DNA of 64,000 bases, taken from contig NZ_JABTTS010000002.1 of NCBI RefSeq assembly GCF_018638295.1, positions 62,001-126,000 on the forward strand. The letters run 5' to 3'. The translations under genes and the position numbers were made by a program. Positions within the stretch are counted from its first letter, which is position 1. Every line of letters begins with the position of its first letter. Shown here one piece after another: positions 28,035 to 37,602 of the stretch. The stretch comes from Streptomyces sp. CHD11 (lineage in GTDB: Bacteria > Actinomycetota > Actinomycetes > Streptomycetales > Streptomycetaceae). The notes under the pieces were generated by a model. The model ran no database searches. It was not told the DNA's origin and was given only the letters and a program-made list of their open reading frames with translations.

Positions 28035-29477
28035 TCAGGCGCCGAGCTCGCGCACCGCCTGTGCGAACGCTTCACCGCGCTTGTTGTAGTTGGCGAACAT
28101 GTCCATCGAGGCGCAGGCGGGGGCCAGCAGTACCGTGTCGCCGGGCCGTGCGAGCCGCTGCGCCTCCTGGACAGCCTGGAGCATCGCCCCAGTGTCGGTC
28201 CGGTCGAGGTCGACGACCGGTACTTCCGGGGCGTGTCGCGCCAGGGCTTCGCGGATCAGGGCACGGTCCCTGCCGATCAGCACGGCACCGCGCAGCCGCT
28301 TCGCGGAGTCCGTGACGAGTTCGTCGAAGGCGGCGCCCTTGGCGAGGCCGCCGGCGATCCACACGATCGACTCGTACGCCGCCAACGAGGCGCCGGCGGC
28401 ATGGGTGTTGGTGGCCTTGGAGTCGTCGACCCAGGCGACGCCGTCCAGGTCGGCGACGTGCGTGATGCGGTGGGCGTCCGGGGTGAAGGCGCGCAGGCCG
28501 TCCCGTACGGCGCTCGCGGGCACACCGTAGGCCCGCGCGAGGGCGGCGGCGGCGAGGGCGTTGGCGACGTTGTGCGGGGCCGGGGGCCTGACGTCGGACA
28601 CCTCGGCGAGTTCCTGGGCGTTCTTCTGCCGGTTCTCGACGAAGGCGCGGTCGACCAGGATGCCCTCCACGACACCGAGTTGGGAGGGTCCGGGGGGGCC
28701 CAGGGTGAAGCCGACGGCGCGGCAGCCCTCCTCGACGTCGGCCTCGCGGACCAGGTCCTCGGTGGCCTTGTCCGCGGCGTTGTAGACGCAGGCGATCCGA
28801 TTGCCCTCGTAGACACGGCCCTTGTCGGCGGCGTACGCCTCCATGGAACCGTGCCAGTCGAGGTGGTCCGGGGCGAGGTTGAGCACGGCGGCGGAGTGGG
28901 CGCGCAGCGAAGGGGCCCAGTGGAGCTGGTAGCTGGACAGCTCCACGGCGAGCACGTCGTACTCCTCCTCGCCGAGCACCGCGCCGAGGAGGGAGACGCC
29001 GATGTTGCCGACGGCCGCGGTGCGCAGACCGGCCGCCTCCAGGATGGAGGCGAGCATCTGCACGGTGGTGGTCTTGCCGTTGGTGCCGGTGACCGCGAGC
29101 CAGGGGGCCGCGCCGGGCTTCCTGAGCCGCCAGGCGAGTTCGACGTCGCCCCACACCGGCACCCCGGCCGCCGCCGCCGCCGCGAACAGCGGCTTGTCCG
29201 GCCTCCAGCCGGGGGCGGTGACGATCAGTTCGGTGCCTTCGGGCAGACCCGCGGCAGAACCGCTGTCGGATGCGGTGCCGTCCCCGAGGCGGACGGTGAC
29301 GCCGAGCGCCTCCAGTTCCGCGGCCTGCTCGCGGGCGCGGGCGTCGTCCCCGTCGTTGACGACGGTGACCTTCGCGCCGAGCCCGTGGAGCGCCCTGGCC
29401 GCCGGGACACCCGAGACGCCGAGCCCCGCGACGGTGACGTGCCTGCCCTGCCAGTCGGTCACTTGTCCGCTGCCCAT
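28035..29477 (-). CDS. murD: UDP-MurNAc-L-alanine:D-glutamate ligase MurD
   Basis: MurD adds D-Glu to UDP-MurNAc-L-Ala in the cytoplasm with ATP. The frame gives 480 residues; GVSGVPAARAL marks the N-terminal Rossmann domain, AVTGTNGKTTTVQML (about residues 127-141) the ATP loop, and DDSKATNTHAA the C-terminal ligase motif. Two starts are possible: ATG 29477, overlapping mraY by 19 bases, or GTG 29462, overlapping the mraY stop by exactly GTGA as at other junctions in this cluster. I record the longer form. Confidence 0.95.
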   Translation of the reverse strand: MGSGQVTDWQGRHVTVAGLGVSGVPAARALHGLGAKVTVVNDGDDARAREQAAELEALGVTVRLGDGTASDSGSAAGLPEGTELIVTAPGWRPDKPLFAAAAAAGVPVWGDVELAWRLRKPGAAPWLAVTGTNGKTTTVQMLASILEAAGLRTAAVGNIGVSLLGAVLGEEEYDVLAVELSSYQLHWAPSLRAHSAAVLNLAPDHLDWHGSMEAYAADKGRVYEGNRIACVYNAADKATEDLVREADVEEGCRAVGFTLGPPGPSQLGVVEGILVDRAFVENRQKNAQELAEVSDVRPPAPHNVANALAAAALARAYGVPASAVRDGLRAFTPDAHRITHVADLDGVAWVDDSKATNTHAAGASLAAYESIVWIAGGLAKGAAFDELVTDSAKRLRGAVLIGRDRALIREALARHAPEVPVVDLDRTDTGAMLQAVQEAQRLARPGDTVLLAPACASMDMFANYNKRGEAFAQAVRELGA

Positions 29478-30532
29478 CCCGCGTAGAAGAGACCCAGTCC
29501 GACGATCACACAGATGCCCTGGATGATCCAGAAGCGGACCACCACAAGGACTTCGGACCAGCCTTTGAGTTCGAAGTGATGCTGGAGTGGCGCCATCCGG
29601 AAGACCCGCTTACCGGTGAGCCGGAACGAGCCGACCTGGATGACCACCGACATGGTGATGAGGACGAACAGACCGCCGAGGATGGCGAGCAGCAGCTCGG
29701 TGCGGGAGCAGATCGCGAGTCCGGCGAGGACACCGCCGAGCGCGAGCGAACCGGTGTCGCCCATGAAGATCTTGGCGGGCGAGGTGTTCCACCACAGGAA
29801 GCCGAGGCAGGATCCCATCAGCGCGGCGGAGACCACCGCCAGGTCGAGCGGGTCGCGGACCTCGTAGCAGGCCCCCGGGTTGGTCAGGGTCTGCGCGTTG
29901 GCGCAGGACTCCTGCCACTGCCAGACGCCGATGAACGTGTAGGCGCCGAAGACGAGGACGGAGGCACCGGTGGCGAGGCCGTCGAGACCGTCGGTGAGGT
30001 TCACGCCGTTCGACATCGCGAGGATCATGAACAGCGCCCAGACCACGAACAGCACCGGGCCGATGGTCCAGCCGAAGTCGGTGATGAACGACAGCTTGGT
30101 GGAGGCCGGGGTGTTGCCGCGGGCGTCCGCGAACTGGAGCGAGAGCACCGCGAAGGCGATACCGCCGAGGAGCTGTCCGGCCAGCTTCGCCTTGGCCCGC
30201 AGACCCAGCGAACGCCGCTTGACGATCTTGATGTAGTCGTCGAGGAAGCCGACCAGACCCATGCCGACCATCAGGCCGAGCACCAGCACACCGGAGTAGG
30301 TCGGCGGCTTGCCGGTGATGAGCTTCGACAGGAAGTAGGCGGCGACCGTCGCCAGGATGAAGGCGATGCCGCCCATCGTCGGCGTACCGCGCTTGCTGGC
30401 GTGCTCGCGCGGTCCGTCGTCGCGGATGTACTGCCCGTACCCCTTGCGGGCGAGCAGTTTGATCAGCAGCGGAGTGCCGCCCAGCGTCAGGAAGAGGCCA
30501 ATGACTCCTGAGAACAGGATCTGATTCATCAT
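29459..30532 (-). CDS. mraY: Phospho-MurNAc-pentapeptide transferase MraY
   Basis: MraY transfers phospho-MurNAc-pentapeptide to undecaprenyl phosphate, making lipid I at the inner face of the membrane. The 357 residues have about ten membrane helices. Conserved sites are GGTPTMGGI-like RGTPTMGGIAFI, FLDDYIKIVKRRSLGL, NGVNLTDGLDGLA and MGDTGSLALGG, with the HHFELKGW motif near the end. ATG 30532 overlaps the murF stop (ATGA). Confidence 0.97.
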   Translation of the reverse strand: MMNQILFSGVIGLFLTLGGTPLLIKLLARKGYGQYIRDDGPREHASKRGTPTMGGIAFILATVAAYFLSKLITGKPPTYSGVLVLGLMVGMGLVGFLDDYIKIVKRRSLGLRAKAKLAGQLLGGIAFAVLSLQFADARGNTPASTKLSFITDFGWTIGPVLFVVWALFMILAMSNGVNLTDGLDGLATGASVLVFGAYTFIGVWQWQESCANAQTLTNPGACYEVRDPLDLAVVSAALMGSCLGFLWWNTSPAKIFMGDTGSLALGGVLAGLAICSRTELLLAILGGLFVLITMSVVIQVGSFRLTGKRVFRMAPLQHHFELKGWSEVLVVVRFWIIQGICVIVGLGLFYAGWAADK

Positions 30533-31944
30533 CGGGCGGCGACCTCACCCTCGGCACCGGTCTCGAGCAGCGCCTGCGCCACGCTCTCGAGCCCGACCGA
30601 ACGGGACGCCTTCACGAGTACGACATCCCCCGGGCGCAATTCGCTGCGCAACAGGTCGACAGCCGCCTGTGCGTCGGACACGTGCACCGACTCCTCACCC
30701 CACGAACCCTCGTTATATGCGCCCAGTTGCAGCCAGGCGGCTTCCCTGCCCCCGACCGCGACGAGCTTGCTGACGTTGAGCCGGACGGCGAGCCGTCCGA
30801 CCGCGTCGTGCTCGGCGAGCGCCTCGTCCCCGAGCTCGGCCATCCTGCCGAGCACCGCCCACGTACGACGCCCTCTGCCCATGGCCGCCAGCGCGCGCAG
30901 CGCGGCCTTCATGGACTCGGGGTTCGCGTTGTAGGCGTCGTTGACGACCGTCACGCCGTCCGGGCGCTCGGTGACCTCCATCCGCCAGCGGGAGAGGGAG
31001 CCCGCCTCGGAGAGCGCGCGGGCGATCTCGTCAGCGGACATGCCCAACTCGTGGGCGACGGCGGCCGCGGCGAGCGCGTTCGACACGTGATGCTCACCGT
31101 ACAGGCGCATGGTCACATCGGATGCACCGGAGGGTGTGTGAAGCCTGAAGGAGGGCTGTCCGCTGTCCGTGAGTCGCACGTTCTCCGCCCGAACGTCCGC
31201 TTCGTCGGACTCTCCGAAAAGGATCACCTTCGCCTTCGTACGGGAGGCCATGGCCCGTACGAGAGGGTCGTCCGCGTTGAGGACGGCGGCGCCGCCCTCC
31301 CCGGCCGGGGGCAGGGCCTCGACCAGTTCGCCCTTGGCCTGCGCGATCTGCTCCCGGCCGCCGAACTCGCCGATGTGCGCGGAGCCGACGTTCAGGACCA
31401 GGCCGACCTTCGGCGGTGTCAGACCCGCGAGGTAACGGATGTGGCCGATTCCGCGCGCGCCCATCTCCAGCACGAGGAACCGGGTGTCCCCGGTGGCGGT
31501 GAGCGCGGTCAGCGGCAGGCCGATCTCGTTGTTGAGGGAGCCGGGGGTGAAGACCGTCGGCGCCGTGCTGCCGAGCACCTGGGCGATGAGGTCCTTGGTG
31601 CTGGTCTTGCCGGCCGAGCCGGTGAGCGCGACGAGGGTCGCGCCCAGCCGGCCGACGACATGCCGGGCGAGGGCTCCGAGAGCCGCCTGGACGTCGTCGA
31701 CGACGATCGCGGGCACCCCGACGGGCCGGGAGGCCAGCACCGCGGCCGCGCCCGCCTCGACGACCGCGGCCGCGTAGTCGTGTCCGTCCACGCGCTCGCC
31801 GGCGAAGGCGACGAACAGGCTGCCGGGCCCCGCCTCCCGCGAGTCCCGGACCACCGGCCCGGTGACCCGGACGGACGGGTCCGGTATGTCGTGCGTCTTC
31901 CCGCCGACGACTTCTGCGATCTCGGCGAGGGAGAGGGCGATCAC
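30529..31944 (-). CDS. murF: UDP-MurNAc-tripeptide:D-Ala-D-Ala ligase MurF
   Basis: MurF adds D-Ala-D-Ala to complete the pentapeptide precursor. The 471-residue product has the ATP loop LTGSAGKTSTKDL (about residues 108-120), VLEMGARGIGHIRYL, and the ligase-domain NDAYNANPESMKAALRAL. GTG 31944 is 4 bases after the murE stop; AGGGATG just upstream acts as SD. It overlaps mraY by four bases. Confidence 0.97.
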   Translation of the reverse strand: MIALSLAEIAEVVGGKTHDIPDPSVRVTGPVVRDSREAGPGSLFVAFAGERVDGHDYAAAVVEAGAAAVLASRPVGVPAIVVDDVQAALGALARHVVGRLGATLVALTGSAGKTSTKDLIAQVLGSTAPTVFTPGSLNNEIGLPLTALTATGDTRFLVLEMGARGIGHIRYLAGLTPPKVGLVLNVGSAHIGEFGGREQIAQAKGELVEALPPAGEGGAAVLNADDPLVRAMASRTKAKVILFGESDEADVRAENVRLTDSGQPSFRLHTPSGASDVTMRLYGEHHVSNALAAAAVAHELGMSADEIARALSEAGSLSRWRMEVTERPDGVTVVNDAYNANPESMKAALRALAAMGRGRRTWAVLGRMAELGDEALAEHDAVGRLAVRLNVSKLVAVGGREAAWLQLGAYNEGSWGEESVHVSDAQAAVDLLRSELRPGDVVLVKASRSVGLESVAQALLETGAEGEVAAR

Positions 31945-31948
31945 AAGT

Positions 31949-33601
31949 TCATCCCTGGGTCTTCTTGATGGCTTCGCGAAGCACCTGACGGTCGTCGAAG
32001 GGACGCACCACCCCGGCGATGTGCTGACCCTGCTCGTGGCCCTTGCCCGCGACCAGCACGGTGTCGCCGGGCCGCGCCCTGGCGACGGCGGCGGCGATCG
32101 CGGCGGCCCGGTCCTCGAAGACCTGCACCTCGCCCCGCTCGTGGGCGGGCACCGAGGCGGCGCCCTGGAGCATGACGGCGAGGATCCCGAGGGGGTCCTC
32201 GGAGCGGGGGTTGTCGGAGGTCAGTACGGCGGTGTCGGCGAGCCGCGCGGCGGCGGCGCCCATGCGCTCCCGCTTGGTGGTGTCGCGGTCGCCGCCGCAG
32301 CCGAGCACGATGTGCACCTCGCCTTCGGTGACCTTGCGCAGGGCGCGCAGCACCGACTCGACGGCGTCGGTCTTGTGGGCGTAGTCGACCACCGCGAGGT
32401 AGGGCTGGCCGGCGTCCACGCGCTCCAGCCGGCCGGGCACGCCCGGCACGGCGGCGACGCCGTCGGCGGCGGCCTGCGGGTCGAGTCCCGCGGCAGCGAG
32501 GGAGACGATCGCGGCCAGGGTGTTGGCCACGTTGAAGGGGCCCGGCAGCGGCGAGCGCGCGGTGATCCGCTCACCCTCGGGGCCGACCACGGTCAGCGTC
32601 GAGTCCATCGGGCCGACCTCGACGTCCTCGGCGCGCCAGTCGGCGTCGGGGTGGCCCTCGGCGGAGTAGGTGACGACGGGGACGCCGGCCTCCTTGACGA
32701 GGCGGCGGCCGTACTCGTCGTCCACGTTGACCACGCCGAGCCGGCTGCGCGCGGGCGTGAACAGCTGCGCCTTCGCCTGGAAGTAGTCCTCCATCCCGGA
32801 GTGGAACTCCATGTGCTCCGGGCTGAGGTTGGTGAAGACCGCGATGTCGAAGACACAGCCGTCGACCCGGCCGAGGACCAGGGCGTGGCTGGACACCTCC
32901 ATGGCGACCGCGTCGGTGCCGCGTTCACGCATGACGGCGAGGAGCGCCTGGAGGTCGGTGGCCTCCGGTGTGGTCCGCTCGGACTTGATGCGCTCGTCGC
33001 CGATGCGCATCTCGACCGTGCCGATGAGTCCCGTGCTGCGGACGGTCCTCAGACCGCCCTCGACGAGATAGGCGGTGGTGGTCTTGCCTGAGGTACCGGT
33101 GATGCCGATCTGGAGCAGATCGCGGCCCGGGTGGCCGTAGATGGTCGCGGCCAGCTCGCCCATCCGCGCGCGCGGGTCGTCCACCACCAGCGCCGGCAGT
33201 CCGGTCGCGGCGACGCGCTCGGCGCCGGACGGGTCGGTCAGTACGGCGACCGCGCCGAGGCCGGCGGCCTGGGTGACGAAGTCGGCGCCGTGGACGCGGG
33301 CGCCCGGGAGCGCGGCGTACAGGTCGCCGGGGCGGACGGCGCGCGAGTCATGGGTGATGCCCGTGACCCCGGCGGCCCGCTCCGGTACGGCGGCGCCCAG
33401 CTGACCGGCGAGTTCCGCGAGGGGTGTGGCGGAGACCCGGTCCGGGCGGGGCGGCCCCGGATATGTCACAGGGTGGCCCTTCTGGGCGGTTTGGGACTGA
33501 TCGGCGTGTGGCACGGCGGTGAGCGTACCGGGCGTACCGGCTGAGGTGCGAAGCGAGGGGCGGATGCCGTGCTTGCCGGGGTCGGGGCTGTTCGTTGTCA
33601 C
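31949..33601 (-). CDS. murE: UDP-MurNAc-L-Ala-D-Glu:diaminopimelate ligase MurE
   Basis: MurE adds diaminopimelate (LL-DAP in Streptomyces) to the peptide stem. The ATP loop is GITGTSGKTTTAYL and the DAP-specific motif DNPRSEDP is present, as opposed to the Lys-type motif. I chose GTG 33601 (550 residues), as the preceding 44 codons keep strong third-position GC. A later GTG at 33469 has a better SD (GAAGGG) and would give 506 residues, closer to the family norm, so the start is unsettled. The 35-base gap to ftsI favours the longer form. Confidence 0.94.
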   Translation of the reverse strand: MTTNSPDPGKHGIRPSLRTSAGTPGTLTAVPHADQSQTAQKGHPVTYPGPPRPDRVSATPLAELAGQLGAAVPERAAGVTGITHDSRAVRPGDLYAALPGARVHGADFVTQAAGLGAVAVLTDPSGAERVAATGLPALVVDDPRARMGELAATIYGHPGRDLLQIGITGTSGKTTTAYLVEGGLRTVRSTGLIGTVEMRIGDERIKSERTTPEATDLQALLAVMRERGTDAVAMEVSSHALVLGRVDGCVFDIAVFTNLSPEHMEFHSGMEDYFQAKAQLFTPARSRLGVVNVDDEYGRRLVKEAGVPVVTYSAEGHPDADWRAEDVEVGPMDSTLTVVGPEGERITARSPLPGPFNVANTLAAIVSLAAAGLDPQAAADGVAAVPGVPGRLERVDAGQPYLAVVDYAHKTDAVESVLRALRKVTEGEVHIVLGCGGDRDTTKRERMGAAAARLADTAVLTSDNPRSEDPLGILAVMLQGAASVPAHERGEVQVFEDRAAAIAAAVARARPGDTVLVAGKGHEQGQHIAGVVRPFDDRQVLREAIKKTQG

Positions 33602-33636
33602 GAGGTGGTTCCTGGTGGCTCGGTGCTCGGTACGGG

Positions 33637-35598
33637 TCAGGGTGTGAAGGTGACCGGAAGGCTGGCGGGGGCGGCGCCGGTCGGCGGGACCTGGAGGGTC
33701 TTCAGGGCGAACTCCATGACCTGCTTGTGGACCGGGCCGCAGATCTGACCCCCGAAGTAGCTTCCCTGGGTGGCGTTCTGGATGACGCAGTAGACGGTGA
33801 TCCTGGGCTTGTCGGCGGGGGCGAACCCGGCGAAGGACGAGGTGTAGCCGTGGTACTTGCCGGTGGCCGGATCCACGCGGTTCGCCGTACCCGTCTTCCC
33901 CGCGACCCGGTAGCCCGGGATACGCGCCTTGGTGCCGGTGCCCTCCTCGTCGTCCACGACGGACTCCAGCATCCGGGCGAGCGTCTTCGCCGTCTTCTCG
34001 CTGACGACCCTGGTCTCCTTGGGCTTCGGGGCGGGGGTGAAGCGTCCGTCGGGTCCCTTGGAGCCGCGGACGAGTGTGGGTTCGATCCGGACACCGCCGT
34101 TGGCGATGGTCGAGTAGACGGAGGCGGCCTGCATCGCGTTGACGGACACGCCCTGGCCGAAAGGAATCGTGTACTGCTGCGAGGTGGACCAGGCGTCCGG
34201 CGGGGCGAGGATCCCCTTGGTCTCGCCGGGGAAGCCGAGGCCGGTGTGGTCGCCGAGGCCGAACCTGCGCAGGTAGTCGTAGAGGACCTTGTTGGCCGCG
34301 GCCTGGGTCTTGCCGAGCTGGCCGGTCGCGAGGATGGTGCCGATGTTGCTGGACTTGGCGAGCACGCCGTTGAGCGTGAGGTACCAGGTCGGGTGGTCGA
34401 TGTCGTCCTTGAAGAGCCGGTCGCCGCGGTGCAGCCGGTTGGGCACCACGACATGGGTGCCCGGGGTGGCGGCGTTCTCCTCGAGAACGGCGGCCATCGA
34501 CAGGACCTTGGCCGTGGAGCCGGGTTCGAAGGCGTCCTGGACGGCCGCGTTGCCGAGTGTCCTGGGATCGGCCTCGGAGAGGTCGTTCGGGTCGAACCCG
34601 GGCGCGTTGGCCATCGCGAGGACCTCGCCGGTGCGGGTGTCCTGGACGATGACGTAGCCGCGGTCGGCCGCTGACTCCTCCACCTGCTGGGCGATCGCGT
34701 TCTGGGCGGCCCACTGGATGTCCCGGTGGATGGTCAGCTCGACGTCGCTGCCGGGCACGGCCGGGGTCTCGGTGGCGCCGCCGGCGGTCGGGACGAGACG
34801 GCCGCCGGACTGGGCGTACCGGATCTTGCCGTCCTCGCCGGCCAGCCGCTTGTCCAGCCGGAGCTCGATACCGCCGCCGCCCTCGCCCTCGGCGTTGACC
34901 CAGCCCAGTATTCCGGCGGCGAGCTCCTTGTTGGGGTACACCCGCTTGCTGGTGGGCACGGAGAAGACGCCGGCCAGGACGTTGACGGTGGAGGTGTCAT
35001 GCTCCGCCTTCTTGGCGAGGGCGGCCTTGAGGTCCTTGATCTGCGTCCAGACCTGAGGGGTCTGGCGGCCGGCCAGTTTGACGTAGCGCAGGGCCTTGTT
35101 CTCCGGCCGGAGCTTCTTGACCAGGTCGTCCTGGTCCTGGCCCAGGATCGGGGCGAGGAGGGCGGCGGCCTGCTCGGGGCCGTCGGCGATCTCCAGCTCC
35201 CCGGGGGCGAACATCGTGGGGTCGGCGGTGATGTCGTAGGCGTCGTCGCTGGTCGCGAGGGCCACACCGGTGCGGTCGGTGATCTCGCCGCGTTCGGCGG
35301 CCAGCACCTGGCCGACGTAGCGGTTCTGTTCGGCCTTGCCCGCGTAGGTGCTCGCGTCGACGGCCTGCACCTGGAAGAGGCGCACGACGAAGGCGAGCAG
35401 CACCAGGGTCAGCGTGACGCCGACGAGGCGCAGCCGGGGGCGCGGGCTGCCCAGGCGGATGACCTTGGGGGCCGCCGGACGGGGGCCCGATGGCCGGCGG
35501 GCCGGACGGGCGCCGGGCCCGGGGCGCCGTCCGGCGGCCGGCCGGGAGGGTCCGGGCACTCTGCGGCGGAGCGGTTCCCTGTCGGACACTTCCGTCAC
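33637..35598 (-). CDS. ftsI: Septal penicillin-binding protein FtsI (PBP3)
   Basis: This class B PBP is the transpeptidase that crosslinks septal peptidoglycan. The 653 residues comprise a basic, Pro/Arg-rich cytoplasmic tail (1-55), one membrane helix (about 57-77), the pedestal domain with RGEITDRTGVALA, and the transpeptidase domain. Active-site motifs are EPGSTAK (Ser near 361, Lys near 364), SSN in LAKSSNIGT, and AGKTGTA (Lys near 567). GTG 35598 overlaps the ftsL stop by GTGA. Confidence 0.97.
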   Translation of the reverse strand: MTEVSDREPLRRRVPGPSRPAAGRRPGPGARPARRPSGPRPAAPKVIRLGSPRPRLRLVGVTLTLVLLAFVVRLFQVQAVDASTYAGKAEQNRYVGQVLAAERGEITDRTGVALATSDDAYDITADPTMFAPGELEIADGPEQAAALLAPILGQDQDDLVKKLRPENKALRYVKLAGRQTPQVWTQIKDLKAALAKKAEHDTSTVNVLAGVFSVPTSKRVYPNKELAAGILGWVNAEGEGGGGIELRLDKRLAGEDGKIRYAQSGGRLVPTAGGATETPAVPGSDVELTIHRDIQWAAQNAIAQQVEESAADRGYVIVQDTRTGEVLAMANAPGFDPNDLSEADPRTLGNAAVQDAFEPGSTAKVLSMAAVLEENAATPGTHVVVPNRLHRGDRLFKDDIDHPTWYLTLNGVLAKSSNIGTILATGQLGKTQAAANKVLYDYLRRFGLGDHTGLGFPGETKGILAPPDAWSTSQQYTIPFGQGVSVNAMQAASVYSTIANGGVRIEPTLVRGSKGPDGRFTPAPKPKETRVVSEKTAKTLARMLESVVDDEEGTGTKARIPGYRVAGKTGTANRVDPATGKYHGYTSSFAGFAPADKPRITVYCVIQNATQGSYFGGQICGPVHKQVMEFALKTLQVPPTGAAPASLPVTFTP

Positions 35599-36128
35599 CT
35601 GCCGGGAGTCGGGGTCGATGCGGAGGAGGGGGAGGCAGCGGCGGCCGACGGGCCCGGCTCCGCGGCCGGGGGCGGGGCCGTCGCGGTGGCCAGCGCCTCG
35701 GGGGCGAGGACCAGGGGGGCGCGGGCGGCGGAGGCGGCGCCGGGTACGCCCTTGACCTTGCCGTCGAGGTCCAGGAAGGCGGGGCCGCCGCCGGGCACCA
35801 TGCCGAGCTCGCGGGCCCGGCGCTGGAGGGCGTCGGGGGCGGAGTAGTCACCGATGTCCCGTTGCAGGGCCTGTTCCTCGTCGGTGAGGTCCTTGGTCTC
35901 CCGCTGGAGGTCGCCGAGCCGGAAGGCGCCCTCGCTGAGGGCGGAGTTCAGTACCAGGAGACCGATCAGGCCGCCGCCGAGGAGCAGCACGACGAGCAGG
36001 ACGAAGGGGGTGCGGGCCGCCTGGGCCCGGCCGGTGGGCAGGAACTGCGCGAGCCGGGCCGCCCGCCCTCTCAGCCGGGGCCGTCCCTCCGGTCCGGGCC
36101 GCCCTTTCAGTCCGGGTTTCCTACTCAC
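35595..36128 (-). CDS. ftsL: Cell division protein FtsL / septum formation initiator
   Basis: The 177-residue bitopic protein has a basic cytoplasmic N-terminus (1-38), one membrane helix (TPFVLLVVLLLGGGLIGLLVL, about 40-60) and a short extracellular coiled coil (LQRETKDLTDEEQALQRDI) typical of FtsL/DivIC. The tail is Ala/Pro/Ser-rich. Its position between rsmH and ftsI and the coupling to ftsI support the identity, since FtsL is too divergent for sequence alone. Confidence 0.92.
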   Translation of the reverse strand: MSRKPGLKGRPGPEGRPRLRGRAARLAQFLPTGRAQAARTPFVLLVVLLLGGGLIGLLVLNSALSEGAFRLGDLQRETKDLTDEEQALQRDIGDYSAPDALQRRARELGMVPGGGPAFLDLDGKVKGVPGAASAARAPLVLAPEALATATAPPPAAEPGPSAAAASPSSASTPTPGR

Positions 36129-36234
36129 TCACACTCCCCTGAGTTCGTTCGTCCCGCCCGTACGCCGGCCCGTCACCCGCCTTGTGCGCCGTCCGTACCC
36201 TGGTGCCGTGCGCGGGCCCGGTACCGCCCGCGCC

Positions 36235-37191
36235 TCACCCGACGTCCTCCCGGATCCGCTCGGCGCCGCGCAGCCGCGCGGGGGCCGCGCGCCGGTTCTC
36301 GGCGATCTCCTCCTCGGTGGGAAGTTCGGCACCGCGCGTGAGCAGCTTGAGCCGGGGCTGGTACCGCTCCGGGACGACCGGAAGTCCGGGCGGGGCGGTG
36401 GTGGCGGCGCCCGCCGCGAACACCTGCTTGACGAGGCGGTCCTCCAGGGAGTGGTACGACAGCACGGCGATCCGTCCGCCCACGGCGAGGGACCCGACGG
36501 CCGCCGGGATCGCCCGCTCCAGCACCGTCAGCTCGCCGTTGACCTCGATCCGCAGGGCCTGGAAGGTGCGCTTGGCCGGGTTGCCGCCGGTGCGCTTGGC
36601 GGCCTGGGGCAGCGCGTCCCGGATCAGCTCCACCAGGCGTGCGCTGTTGGTGAACGGCTCCTTCTCGCGCTCGCGCACGACGGCGGACACGATCCGCTTG
36701 GCCTGCTTCTCCTCGCCGTAGGCGCGCAGGATGCGGACGAGCTCGCCGGGCGGGTAGGTGTTGAGGACCTCGGCGGCGGCGAGGCCGGTCGTCTGGTCCA
36801 TGCGCATGTCGAGCGGGGCGTCCTGGGCGTAGGCGAAGCCGCGGTCCGCCTCGTCGAGCTGCATGGAGGACACCCCGAGGTCGAACAGGATGCCGCGCAC
36901 GCGCGGGACACCGAGCCGGTCGAGTACGCCGGGGAGCTCGTCGTAGACGGCGTGCACCAGGGTGGCCCGCTCTCCGAAGGGGGCGAGCCGTTCGCCGGAC
37001 AGGCGCAGTGCTTCCCTGTCCCGGTCCAGTGCGACGAGCCGGACATCGGGGAAGCGCCGGAGCAGGGCCTCGCTGTGGCCGCCGAGCCCGAGGGTGCAGT
37101 CGACCACCACCGCCCCGGGCTGCTCCAGGGCGGGCGCCAACAGGTCCAGGCACCGCTGGAGCATCACCGGGACGTGTCGACGCTGGCTCAA
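36235..37191 (-). CDS. rsmH: 16S rRNA (cytosine-1402-N4) methyltransferase RsmH (MraW)
   Basis: RsmH methylates C1402 in the ribosomal P site using SAM. The 318 residues include [13 protein letters not shown] at the start, the SAM loop [13 protein letters not shown] (about 35-47), [19 protein letters not shown] and the C-terminal [12 protein letters not shown]. The start is TTG 37191, fixed by the SD GAGAGGG and by homology; no ATG or GTG fits. It is the first gene of the dcw transcript, and no mraZ precedes it. Confidence 0.96.
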   Translation of the reverse strand: MSQRRHVPVMLQRCLDLLAPALEQPGAVVVDCTLGLGGHSEALLRRFPDVRLVALDRDREALRLSGERLAPFGERATLVHAVYDELPGVLDRLGVPRVRGILFDLGVSSMQLDEADRGFAYAQDAPLDMRMDQTTGLAAAEVLNTYPPGELVRILRAYGEEKQAKRIVSAVVREREKEPFTNSARLVELIRDALPQAAKRTGGNPAKRTFQALRIEVNGELTVLERAIPAAVGSLAVGGRIAVLSYHSLEDRLVKQVFAAGAATTAPPGLPVVPERYQPRLKLLTRGAELPTEEEIAENRRAAPARLRGAERIREDVG

Positions 37192-37405
37192 GGGGCCCTC
37201 TCAGATCCGGCCCGGCGTTCACGCACCGCCGGGTCCCCGCCCTCCCCCGGTGAAGGGGCGGCCGGCGCCGGAGCTTCGGCCGAGCGGCGGCGGGAGGAGG
37301 CCGAGCCGTACGTACGCGCCGCGCACGCGGGGAGAATCCCTGGTCGCGGCCAGGGGTCTCCGGGGGACATCAGTGCAGCGGGCGGTCTCGTCTCCCGCTG
37401 GCGTC

Positions 37406-37433
37406 ACTTTAGTCCACGGTCCCGCCCGGTCAA
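37406..37433 (-). promoter_or_regulatory. Likely main promoter of the dcw cluster
   Basis: On the minus strand TTGACC (37433-37428) and TAAAGT (37411-37406) are 16 bases apart, a good match to the streptomycete vegetative sigma consensus. It would give a leader of about 205 bases before rsmH. The rest of the 411-base gap 37192-37602 shows no gene. Confidence 0.6.
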
Positions 37434-37602
37434 TCAACCGGCCTGCGCGTCGCGGCCCGCACCACGAGTCAAGGGATACATCGGGCGAATCATTCTGAGG
37501 AGGGGGCTCACACCACTCGTGTGGGTTACCTCACATCAAGGATCGCTGACGTTCTTTGTCCCCTCTCACAACGGGCCTGCCGTCCTCCTGACCATTACCG
37601 TC

